Shown piece by piece: positions 1-10,309 of a stretch of 49,767 bases of DNA. Made by a program: the position numbers and the translations under genes. The notes below the pieces were generated by a model. It saw only the letters and a program-made list of their open reading frames with translations, did not search any database and was not told where the DNA came from. How positions within the stretch are numbered: position 1 is the stretch's first letter; the number at the start of each line of letters is the position of its first letter. The stretch is from Candidatus Krumholzibacteriia bacterium. GTDB lineage: Bacteria > Krumholzibacteriota > Krumholzibacteriia > JAJRXK01. The stretch lies in NCBI GenBank assembly GCA_035268685.1, contig DATFKK010000190.1, positions 1 through 49,767 of the forward strand. The letters are read 5' to 3'.

Positions 1-549
1 GACTTCATGGGCGGTCGGTTGGCCACTGCGCAGGACCGGCTCAAGGCCGTGGCCGCCGAGGCGCCGCGGGCGGGGTACACCAACGACGCCCTGGATCTCG
101 CGCTCGTCCTCGTCGAACACGAGATGTCGGGCGACACCGACGAGGCGTCGCTGCTGCAGTACGGGGCGGCGCTCTACCAGAAGGCCACCCACCAGCCCGA
201 CGCCCTGGTCAACACGCTGGTCGAGATCGCCGAGGGCCCCCCGGCCGGCGTGCGCGAGCGCGCGCGGCTCGACCTGGCCCGCCTGGCGCGCGACCGGCGT
301 GATCACGACGAGGCGATCGTCTGGGCTTCGCGCGTGGCCGACGAGGCCGCGATCTCACGCTATGCCGCCCCGGCTCTCGACCTGCAGGGCGAGGTGCTGG
401 AAGAGGCAGGGCGTCCCGAGGAGGCCCTGGCCGTCTACGAACGCCTGGTCCTCGAGCACGAGGGCTACGTGCTCATGGACCGGATCCGCGACCGCGTCCG
501 CGCCCTGCGCGGTGATGGCGACGGTCCGGACGAGGAGGAACTGCCATGA
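1..549 (+). CDS. TPR-repeat protein, 5' end outside the window
   Basis: The frame is open to the window edge, so the N-terminus is missing; about 182 residues are visible. The protein is helical and Ala/Glu/Arg-rich, with TPR-like units such as ARLDLARLARDRRDHDEAIV and LDLQGEVLEEAGRPEEALAV near the C-terminus. No catalytic motif is seen. TPR proteins usually scaffold protein-protein contacts. The stop overlaps the next start as ATGA (546-549), so the two genes are probably co-translated and may act together. Function unknown. Confidence 0.75.
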   Translation, partial: DFMGGRLATAQDRLKAVAAEAPRAGYTNDALDLALVLVEHEMSGDTDEASLLQYGAALYQKATHQPDALVNTLVEIAEGPPAGVRERARLDLARLARDRRDHDEAIVWASRVADEAAISRYAAPALDLQGEVLEEAGRPEEALAVYERLVLEHEGYVLMDRIRDRVRALRGDGDGPDEEELP

Positions 550-1811
550 AGCGTCTGTTGTTGTCCGTCCTCGTCGTCCTCACGATCGCAACTCCGGCGA
601 CCGCGAACGCCGCGCAGCTGCTCGTGCCCATGGACGAGTCGCAGACGAACCACCTGAAGGCCTACGGACTCGCCTTCAAGGTGCTGAAGAAGGGTCAGCC
701 GATCAGCTGGATGCTCAACTACCGCGGCGGTTCCTTCCTCATGCCGGCGAGCGGCTTCGTCGACGTCGAGGCGCGGCTGATGGGCGTGGAGCTCGAGCGC
801 GTGAGCGCGGCCGACGTGGCCGCGATCCGTCGCACGGTGGCCGACGAGAACATGGACGAGGTCCTGCTCGAGGTCCCGCCGCGGATCGCGATCTACGCCC
901 CGCCCAATCATCAGCCGTGGGACGACGCGGTCACGCTGGCGCTGACCTACGCCGAGATCGAATTCGACACGATCTTCGACACCGACGTCCTCGCCGGGGG
1001 GTTGTCGGAATACGACTGGCTGCACCTTCACCACGAGGACTTCACCGGCCAGTACGGGAAGTTCTACATGAATTTCGGGCGCACGCAGTGGTACCAGGAG
1101 CAGCAGCAGTTCATGGAAGACCTGGCCGGATCGCTGGGCTTCACCACCGTGCGCGAACTCAAGGGTGCGGTCGCGCTGAGGATCAAGGAGTACGTGTCGG
1201 GGGGCGGCTTCATGTTCGCCATGTGCTCGGCCACCGACACCATCGACATCGCGCTGGCCGGTCTGGGCGTGGACTTCGCCCCGTCGGTGTTCGACGGGAG
1301 TCCGATCGAGGCCGGATTCTCCGAGCGGCGCCTGAACTACGACAACAGCCTGGCGTTCGAGAACTTCCGACTCCAGACCGATCCGGCCGTCTACGAGTAC
1401 AGCGACATCGACACGAGCAACTACGCGTCGATGCGCGGGGCCGAGGCCGACTACTTCACGCTGTTCGAGTTCAGCGCGAAGCACGACCCCGTCCCGACCA
1501 TGCTCACGCAGAATCACCGCAACGTGATCAACGGTTTCCTGGGTCAGACCACCGGGTTCCAGCGGCGTGTGCTCAAGGAGCACGTGACGGTACTGGCCGA
1601 GGTCGAGGGGACCGACGAGATCCGCTACCTGCACGGCAACCTCGGGCGCGGGACCTTCACCTTCTACGGCGGTCACGACCCCGAGGACTACACGCATCAG
1701 GTCGGCGATCCACCCACCGACCTCGATCTGCACCCCGACAGTCCGGGCTATCGGTTGATCCTGAACAACATCCTGTTCCCCGCGGCCAAGAAGAAACCGC
1801 AGAAGACCTGA
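546..1811 (+). CDS. Secreted conserved protein of unknown function (family often mislabelled asparagine synthetase B)
   Basis: 421 residues. It starts with a signal peptide (KRLLLSVLVVLTIATPATANA) followed by LLVPMDESQTNHLKAYG. Conserved-looking blocks are LNYRGGSFLMP (about 58-68), YDWLHLHHEDFTGQYGKF (about 157-174), YVSGGGFMFAMCSATDT (about 217-233), GQTTGFQRR and the C-terminal FYGGHDPEDYTHQVGDPPTD. I recognise the family from Bacteroidota and relatives, where database entries are often called asparagine synthetase B. I see neither an N-terminal nucleophile Cys amidotransferase domain nor an ATP-pyrophosphatase motif, so I do not accept that name. The glycine-rich central block resembles a Rossmann or GATase-like fold, which is inference. 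Translationally coupled to the upstream TPR gene. Confidence 0.8.
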   Translation: MKRLLLSVLVVLTIATPATANAAQLLVPMDESQTNHLKAYGLAFKVLKKGQPISWMLNYRGGSFLMPASGFVDVEARLMGVELERVSAADVAAIRRTVADENMDEVLLEVPPRIAIYAPPNHQPWDDAVTLALTYAEIEFDTIFDTDVLAGGLSEYDWLHLHHEDFTGQYGKFYMNFGRTQWYQEQQQFMEDLAGSLGFTTVRELKGAVALRIKEYVSGGGFMFAMCSATDTIDIALAGLGVDFAPSVFDGSPIEAGFSERRLNYDNSLAFENFRLQTDPAVYEYSDIDTSNYASMRGAEADYFTLFEFSAKHDPVPTMLTQNHRNVINGFLGQTTGFQRRVLKEHVTVLAEVEGTDEIRYLHGNLGRGTFTFYGGHDPEDYTHQVGDPPTDLDLHPDSPGYRLILNNILFPAAKKKPQKT

Positions 1812-1833
1812 CCCTCTCCGGCGTCGAGTTCGC

Positions 1834-1863
1834 TTGACACGCCGAACAGGGGCTCCGGATACT
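1834..1863 (+). promoter_or_regulatory. Candidate sigma70-type promoter of the zinc-ribbon gene
   Basis: TTGACA at 1834-1839, an 18-bp spacer and GATACT at 1858-1863. The -35 is perfect and the -10 matches 4 of 6. A transcript would start near 1870. It would contain a hairpin GCCCAC-GCCC-GTGGGC (1880-1895) and a strong Shine-Dalgarno stretch (GGGAGGAGGTGAG, 1905-1917). Confidence 0.5.
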
Positions 1864-1952
1864 CGTCGGGCCCCACGCTGCCCACGCCCGTGGGCGGTCT
1901 CGTCGGGAGGAGGTGAGCGATCCGGACTCCGGGGGGCACGTCCGGATCGTCG

Positions 1953-2150
1953 ATGGTGAGTCAGATCGAGAACGGGTTTCCGGACTGCCTGAAGTGCAAG
2001 ACGGGTGTCCTGCTACCCCTCAGCGACTACGGACGCGACGGCGCGCCGATCCATTTCAAGGCCTGGGTCTGCAACAACCCCGAGTGCGGCTTCAACATCC
2101 GGATCGACAACGGTGAGGTCAGCCTGGGACGGTCACCCCAACTCCGCTGA
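1953..2150 (+). CDS. Small zinc-ribbon protein
   Basis: 65 residues with Cys pairs C12/C15 and C40/C45 (CLKC and CNNPEC), typical of a four-cysteine zinc ribbon. The middle, LLPLSDYGRDGAPIHFKAWV, looks like a conserved core. No partner domain is present; the likely role is nucleic-acid or protein binding, but the function is unknown. The ATG at 1953 has no good ribosome-binding site. The strong GGAGG sequence lies about 40 bases upstream, and the frame is open back to 1917 without a standard start, so the true N-terminus is uncertain. It has its own candidate promoter and faces the convergent CPBP gene. Confidence 0.65.
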   Translation: MVSQIENGFPDCLKCKTGVLLPLSDYGRDGAPIHFKAWVCNNPECGFNIRIDNGEVSLGRSPQLR

Positions 2151-2161
2151 TCGGACGCGAG

Positions 2162-2977
2162 TCAGTCGTCGTCGGGCGGCGGATCGTTCCAGGCTCGCAC
2201 GCACCGGAGCCGGCCGTAGGCGGCCCAGCCCACGGCGAGTGCGCAGACGGCCCCGAATGCGGCGACGTCGGTCGGCAGGTCCGGCAACGTGGTCCCGTGC
2301 GCATAGATCAGCAGGATCGTCAGGTTGTAGGCGGCGTGCAGGATCAGCGGCGCGAGCAGCGAGCCCGTGGCCTCGAACACCAGTCCGAGGAACAGGCCCA
2401 CCAGCAACAGGCTGGCCAGGTTCCACTGCTGTCCGTGCCAGATCGCGAAGACGGCGCCCGTGAACACGATCGCGGCGGTGCGCCCGGTGGCCGTGCGAGC
2501 GGCCTGCTGCACCATGCCCCGGAAGACGATCTCCTCGGCGAGCGGCCCGATCACCACCACCGAGAGGATCGCCAGCACCCACTGTCCGCCGTTGGTCGGG
2601 ATCGAGCGCTCCACCGCGTCCAGGTACTCGGGAGGCGGCGGGACGAGCTGCTGGTTCCACGTGGCCAGGGCCAGCACCGCGGGCACGATGGCGATCGTGA
2701 TGCCGACCAGCCACAGGATCTGCGGCGGGGGAAGGGGGGCCACGCGCAGGGTCTCGCCCACTCCGACGCCCTGACGACCGAGGTAGAGCAGGGGAAGAGC
2801 GATCATCCCGGCGAGATTCGCCCCGATGCTCACCACGTGGATCGGGGCCTCGTCGAAGGCGACGGTCACGATCATCGCCACCAGGTAGGACGAGGCGACG
2901 GCCCCCATGCCGATGGCCAGGATCTGACCGGGGGACCGCAACGAGAAGAGATCGGCTCTGTCCGGTGGAGTCGTCAT
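2162..2977 (-). CDS. CPBP-family intramembrane metalloprotease
   Basis: 271 residues from the ATG at 2977. An in-frame start further upstream would overlap the divergent nnrD gene and adds a low-complexity Arg-rich tail, so I reject it. Several hydrophobic membrane segments are present. The CPBP signature is complete: EEIVFR (E148, E149, R153), a second metal-ligand block FAIWH (H181) and LILHAAYN (H214, N218). This family (CAAX protease and bacteriocin-processing) cleaves membrane-associated peptides or acts in bacteriocin self-immunity. The substrate here cannot be inferred. Divergent from nnrD with about 80 bases between starts; convergent with the zinc-ribbon gene. Confidence 0.85.
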   Translation of the reverse strand: MTTPPDRADLFSLRSPGQILAIGMGAVASSYLVAMIVTVAFDEAPIHVVSIGANLAGMIALPLLYLGRQGVGVGETLRVAPLPPPQILWLVGITIAIVPAVLALATWNQQLVPPPPEYLDAVERSIPTNGGQWVLAILSVVVIGPLAEEIVFRGMVQQAARTATGRTAAIVFTGAVFAIWHGQQWNLASLLLVGLFLGLVFEATGSLLAPLILHAAYNLTILLIYAHGTTLPDLPTDVAAFGAVCALAVGWAAYGRLRCVRAWNDPPPDDD

Positions 2978-3059
2978 GCCTAGACTGTAACCGCAGACGT
3001 GGATCGAGGCTCGGGTCGACCGAACCGCCCCGGGACCTCGGGGGCGAAAGGATGCGAGC

Positions 3060-4622
3060 GTGTACGTGACCGACACCGCGACCGTGCGCCGCGTGGACGC
3101 GGTCACGATCGAGACCGGGACTCCCGGCTACGAACTCATGGAGCGCGCAGGGCGTTCGGCGGCCACGATCCTGCGCGTGGATCCGCGGCCGCGCCGGGGA
3201 ACGACCCTTGTCGTCTGCGGCAAGGGCAACAACGGCGGCGACGGCCTGGTCGTCGCGCGCGAACTGCACCTGGCCTTCGACCGTGTGGTGGTCGCGCTGG
3301 TCGACGACGACCTCGACGGCGATGCCGGTCGCGCCCTCGCCGATGCCCGCGCGGCCGGGGTGCGTGTCGAGCTGCTCGGAGACGATCCGGCGGCGTGGCT
3401 CGATACCCTGCACGAGCGATTCCCGGGGGACGTGGTCGTCGACGCCGTGTTCGGCACGGGGCTCCGCCTGCCGCTGCGTGCGCCCTACGCCTCGCTGGTC
3501 GGCCGTCTCGGCGCGCTCGGCCGCCGCGTGTTCGCACTGGACGGCCCGAGCGGCCTGGACGGCGACAGCGGCGAGGTCGATCCGAACTGCCCGGTCGCCG
3601 ACACCTCCGTGAGCTTCGGGCTCATGAAGTGGGGCATGGTGCTGAAGCCGGGCCGTCGCCACTGCGGCACGCTGCACCTCGTGGATCTGGGCTTCGACCG
3701 CGAGACCGTCGAGGCCCAGCTCGACGCCGCGACGGACGCGGCACACCACGTCGACGCCGAACTGGTTGCCGGCTGGTGGCCTCGGCGCGCGATGGACGCC
3801 CACAAGTACCGTGCGGGATCGGTCTTCGCCGTGGGCGGATCGGTGGGCATGTCCGGCGCGATGGTCCTGGGCTGCAACGCCGCCTACCGCACCGGGGCGG
3901 GACTGGTCGAGGCCACGGTCCCGCGGTCGGTCGCGTCGGCGGTCGACACGCAGTGCGTCGAGACCCTGGTGCATCCCGCGGCAGAGACCGATCAGGGGGG
4001 GCTGGCCGACTCTCTCCTGCCCGGTCTGGTGGAGCGGTCCGCCCGACACCGCGCGGCGCTGATCGGCCCGGGCGCGGGGCCCGACCATGAGACGGCGACC
4101 CTGCTCATGGAACTGATCTCCGAGGTCGACCTGCCCATGGTCGTCGACGCCGACGGTCTGAACGCGTCGAGCCGCACGAATCGTCCGCACGAGTTCGGTC
4201 CGGACACCGTCATCACTCCGCACAGTGGAGAGCTCGCGCGATTGATCGACGTTCCCGCTGCCGACATCGAGAGCGACCGCCGTCGCTGGGTCCGTGAGGC
4301 CGCCCGCCGTCTGCGGGCGACCGTCCTGCACAAGGGGGCGCCGAGCTTCGTCGCCCACCCCGACGGCCGACTGGCGGTGATCGGCTCCGGAGGCCCGGAA
4401 CTGGCGTCGGCGGGGACCGGGGACGTCCTCGCCGGGGCGGTGGCCGCGCTGCTCGCGGCCGGACTCGGCCCGTTCGAGGCCGCCTGCGCCGCGGCCTTCG
4501 TCCACGGCGACGCCGGGGCACGGGCGGCCGCGCGCTGTGGAACGTCCGGCGTGATGGCCCGTGACGTCCTCGACGAACTCGCACCCGCGGTCCGCGCGCT
4601 CGAGCTGCGGCGCGTGCCCTGA
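3060..4622 (+). CDS. nnrD: Bifunctional NAD(P)H-hydrate epimerase / ADP-dependent NAD(P)H-hydrate dehydratase
   Basis: 520 residues from a GTG start, preceded by AAAGGA. The N-terminal epimerase (NnrE/YjeF_N) spans about 1-215, with GKGNNGGDG at 54-62 and SGLDGDSGEVDP. The C-terminal ribokinase-like dehydratase (NnrD) spans about 230-515, with VDADGLN, TPHSGELARL and the catalytic GTGD at 452-455. Together they repair damaged NADHX and NADPHX in the cytosol. The length is normal for the fused two-domain form. tsaD follows after 11 bases, suggesting an operon; nnr next to a t6A-pathway gene is common in bacteria. Confidence 0.95.
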   Translation: MYVTDTATVRRVDAVTIETGTPGYELMERAGRSAATILRVDPRPRRGTTLVVCGKGNNGGDGLVVARELHLAFDRVVVALVDDDLDGDAGRALADARAAGVRVELLGDDPAAWLDTLHERFPGDVVVDAVFGTGLRLPLRAPYASLVGRLGALGRRVFALDGPSGLDGDSGEVDPNCPVADTSVSFGLMKWGMVLKPGRRHCGTLHLVDLGFDRETVEAQLDAATDAAHHVDAELVAGWWPRRAMDAHKYRAGSVFAVGGSVGMSGAMVLGCNAAYRTGAGLVEATVPRSVASAVDTQCVETLVHPAAETDQGGLADSLLPGLVERSARHRAALIGPGAGPDHETATLLMELISEVDLPMVVDADGLNASSRTNRPHEFGPDTVITPHSGELARLIDVPAADIESDRRRWVREAARRLRATVLHKGAPSFVAHPDGRLAVIGSGGPELASAGTGDVLAGAVAALLAAGLGPFEAACAAAFVHGDAGARAAARCGTSGVMARDVLDELAPAVRALELRRVP

Positions 4623-4633
4623 GGGCGGACGCG

Positions 4634-5647
4634 GTGAAGGTCCTGGGGCTCGAGACGAGTTGCGACGACACCAGTGTCGCCTGCGTCGACGACGGAGGGG
4701 TGCGCTCGAATCTCGTGAGCAGCCAGATCTCCCTGCACGACCACTTCGGCGGCGTGGTCCCCGAACTGGCATCACGGGCGCACGTGCGCAACGTGCTGCC
4801 GGTGGTCGACGCCGCCCTCACCGAGGCCGGATGGACCCTGCGCCACGTCGAGGCCGTGGCCGCCACCGCCGGACCCGGCCTGATCGGCGCCGTGCTCACC
4901 GGGCTGACCGCGGCCAAGGCCCTGGCCTGGGCGCTCGAGGTGCCCTTCGCCGGCGTTCACCACATCGAAGCGCACATGCTGGCCAACGGCATCGACGCGC
5001 CCATGCCCCTGCCCGCGCTCGTCCTCGTCGTGAGCGGTGGACACACCGAGCTCGTGTGGGTCGAGGCGCCGGGGCGCTATCGTCGGCTCGGCGCCACGCG
5101 CGACGACGCCGCCGGCGAGACCCTCGACAAGGCGGCCAAGCTGATGGGGCTGGGCTATCCGGGGGGACCCGAGATCCAGCGCCTGGCCGCCGAGGGGCGG
5201 CCCGGTCGTGTCGAACTGCCGCGCGCCCTGCCGGGTCGGACCGATCTGGACTTCTCCTTCAGCGGGCTCAAGACCGCCGTTCGGCTCCATCTCGAGTCGC
5301 TCGGCCCGGCTCTCGGCGCACAGGGACTCGCCGATCTGGCCCACGGGCTCCAGGCCGCCGTGGTCGACGTGTTGGTGTCGAAGACCGAGCGGGCTCTGGA
5401 CCTGCTCGAGGTCCCGCCCGCCGGACTCTGCCTGGCCGGAGGGGTCGCCGCCAATGGCCCCCTGCGCGCGCGCTTCGCCGATCTGGCCCGCGCACGGGGG
5501 CTCGCCTTCACCCCACCGCCGCTGCCCTACTGCACCGACAACGCGGCCATGGTCGCGTGGACGGGTCGTCTGCGGCTCCTCGAGCGCGGCGGCGACCCTC
5601 TCGACCTGCGCGCCTTCGCGCGGGGCATCGTCCGCTCCTGGGACTGA
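4634..5647 (+). CDS. tsaD: tRNA N6-threonylcarbamoyladenosine transferase TsaD
   Basis: 337 residues from a GTG start. It transfers threonylcarbamoyl from TC-AMP to A37 of tRNAs reading ANN codons. Seen directly: the N-terminal ETSCDDTSVA motif, the metal-binding HHIEAH at 109-114 (H110 and H114 as ligands), VVSGGHTEL, FSFSGLKTAV and the C-terminal CTDNAAMVA nucleotide-binding block. Length is typical of the Kae1/TsaD family. Its usual partners TsaB, TsaC and TsaE are not in the window. The 235-base gap that follows holds no recognisable gene. Confidence 0.96.
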   Translation: MKVLGLETSCDDTSVACVDDGGVRSNLVSSQISLHDHFGGVVPELASRAHVRNVLPVVDAALTEAGWTLRHVEAVAATAGPGLIGAVLTGLTAAKALAWALEVPFAGVHHIEAHMLANGIDAPMPLPALVLVVSGGHTELVWVEAPGRYRRLGATRDDAAGETLDKAAKLMGLGYPGGPEIQRLAAEGRPGRVELPRALPGRTDLDFSFSGLKTAVRLHLESLGPALGAQGLADLAHGLQAAVVDVLVSKTERALDLLEVPPAGLCLAGGVAANGPLRARFADLARARGLAFTPPPLPYCTDNAAMVAWTGRLRLLERGGDPLDLRAFARGIVRSWD

Positions 5648-5882
5648 ACGTCCACGGCGATCCTGGCGCGTTCCCTGCTGCTGCTCCGGACGACGCCGCC
5701 CGCGCCGAACCTCCGAGGGGGTCCGAGGCCTCGACTTCGCTGCCCGTTCCGGTCGGTTCGTGGTGCCAAGGCGTTGCACGACAACCAGTTGAGTGGCTTC
5801 GCCGCCCGGTGCGTCCGTCCTGTCGGCCGTTCACTCTCGCGGGCGGGGATTTCCCATTCTGCGCGGCACATCGAGGCTCCGG

Positions 5883-6857
5883 GTGAAAGAACGCATCCTC
5901 ATCGTCGACGACGAGCCCCACATCCGCCGGATCCTGACCTTTCTGCTCGAACAGCAGGGATACCAGGCTCTCACCGCGCGTGACGGGGCCGAGGCCCTCG
6001 AGATGGCGCGATCCGAAATGCCCGATCTCGTCCTGCTGGACCTCATGATGCCCCGCATGGACGGCTTCGAGGTCTGCGATCGCCTACGGGCCGACTTCGC
6101 CACGGCCCAGATCCCGGTGATCATGGTCACGGCCAAGGGCGAGGTCACCGACAAGGTGCGGGGGCTGCAGGGCGGCGCGAACGACTACCTGACGAAGCCC
6201 TACGACAACAAGGAACTCATCGCCCGCGTCCAGAACGTGCTGACCTGGAGCCAGACCCAACGGCAGGCGAACCCGCTCACGGGGCTGCCGGGCAACCAGG
6301 CGATCGAGCAGCAGTTGCAGGAGCTGATCCAGGGACGCGAGCCCTTCGCGTTCATGTACGTCGACCTCGACAACTTCAAGGCCTTCAACGACTGCTACGG
6401 CTACCAGCAGGGCGACCGGGTGATCCGGTTCACCGCCGACCTCCTGCGCCACTGCTCCGCCGAGGTCGGTACGCCCACCGATTTCATCGGACACATCGGG
6501 GGCGACGACTTCTGTGTGATGACCGCCCACGACACGGGTGAGGTCCTCGGACAACGCATCGCCGACCGATTCGGCGAGGAGTTCACGCAGATGCTCGAGC
6601 CCGTGGACCTGTCGCGCGGTCACCTGGAGGTCCGGACGCGGCAGGGTGGTCTGCAGAGGGTGCCCTATCCGACCGTGACCATCGCCCTGGTGCTCGACGC
6701 AGGCGGAGAGTTCGAGCACTGGGCCCGCGTGGGCGATGCCGCGGCCGAGCTGAAGGCCTTCGGAAAGTCCCTGAAGGGCAACGTCGTGGTCAAGGAACGG
6801 CGCCAATCCGCCGATTCCGAATCCGTAGAACCGCCCCTCGCCGAGGGCCCGGCCTGA
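5883..6857 (+). CDS. Response regulator with C-terminal GGDEF-type domain
   Basis: 324 residues from GTG 5883; the frame is open upstream, but family-like sequence begins at KERILIVDDEP. Receiver domain about 1-120: acidic pocket D9/D10, phosphoacceptor D53 (LLDLMMPRMDG), K105 (LTKPYDN). GGDEF-type domain about 130-315: NPLTGLPGN, YVDLDNFKAFND and IGGDDF, so the signature is GGDDF (206-210). The RxxD inhibitory site expected five residues upstream reads TPTD, so product inhibition by c-di-GMP is probably absent. GGDDF can in principle remain active, but activity is unproven. First gene of a signalling cassette; the histidine kinase follows after 27 bases. Confidence 0.88.
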   Translation: MKERILIVDDEPHIRRILTFLLEQQGYQALTARDGAEALEMARSEMPDLVLLDLMMPRMDGFEVCDRLRADFATAQIPVIMVTAKGEVTDKVRGLQGGANDYLTKPYDNKELIARVQNVLTWSQTQRQANPLTGLPGNQAIEQQLQELIQGREPFAFMYVDLDNFKAFNDCYGYQQGDRVIRFTADLLRHCSAEVGTPTDFIGHIGGDDFCVMTAHDTGEVLGQRIADRFGEEFTQMLEPVDLSRGHLEVRTRQGGLQRVPYPTVTIALVLDAGGEFEHWARVGDAAAELKAFGKSLKGNVVVKERRQSADSESVEPPLAEGPA

Positions 6858-6884
6858 TCCGCCGGGCCAGGAGCGCCGAGGTCC

Positions 6885-9892
<3,008 letters not shown>

Positions 9893-9917
<25 letters not shown>

Positions 9918-10282
9918 TCGACGACGAACAACCGTTGGCCCGCATCCTGTCGTTCGCCCTGCAGAACGAGGGGTGCTCGGTCGAGGTGGCGAGCGACGGG
10001 ATCGACTGCATGAACAAGATCGCGCGTTTCGAGCCCGATGCCGTGCTCATGGACATCATGATGCCCAAGCTCGACGGGCTCGAGACGATCCGTCTGCTGC
10101 GACAGAACCATCTTCACCGTGGGGTGACGATCATCGCCATCAGTGCCAAGGCGGCACCGGTCGCTCAACAGGCAGCGCTGGACGCCGGCGCCGATCTGTT
10201 CATCAAGAAGCCCTTCCAGATCGCCCGCGTGGTCGAAGACGTCATGCAGCGTCTGACCGCGGGCGACTCCTCCGGCCGCTGA
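9893..10282 (+). CDS. Stand-alone response regulator (receiver domain)
   Basis: 129 residues, receiver domain only. ILVVDDEQPLARIL with D10/D11, phosphoacceptor D54 (LMDIMMPKLDG), conserved Ser in IAISAKA and Lys in FIKKPF. There is no output domain, so it probably acts as a phosphorelay intermediate or by protein contact. The ATG at 9893 is inside the end of the preceding kinase gene. Sits between the two kinases, with HK2 starting 27 bases downstream, so either kinase could be its donor. Confidence 0.9.
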
Positions 10283-10309
10283 CGCGCCCGACGAACGGGG
10301 AAGACCGTC

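Noticed and set aside
546-1811. Asparagine synthetase B as product name
   Set aside because: No amidotransferase Cys at the N-terminus, no PP-loop, and a signal peptide is present.
2133-4775. 880-codon open frame on the minus strand opposite nnrD and the CPBP gene
   Set aside because: Composition is Arg/Gly/Pro-rich without domains; it mirrors the strongly coding nnrD gene. Typical antisense shadow in GC-rich DNA.
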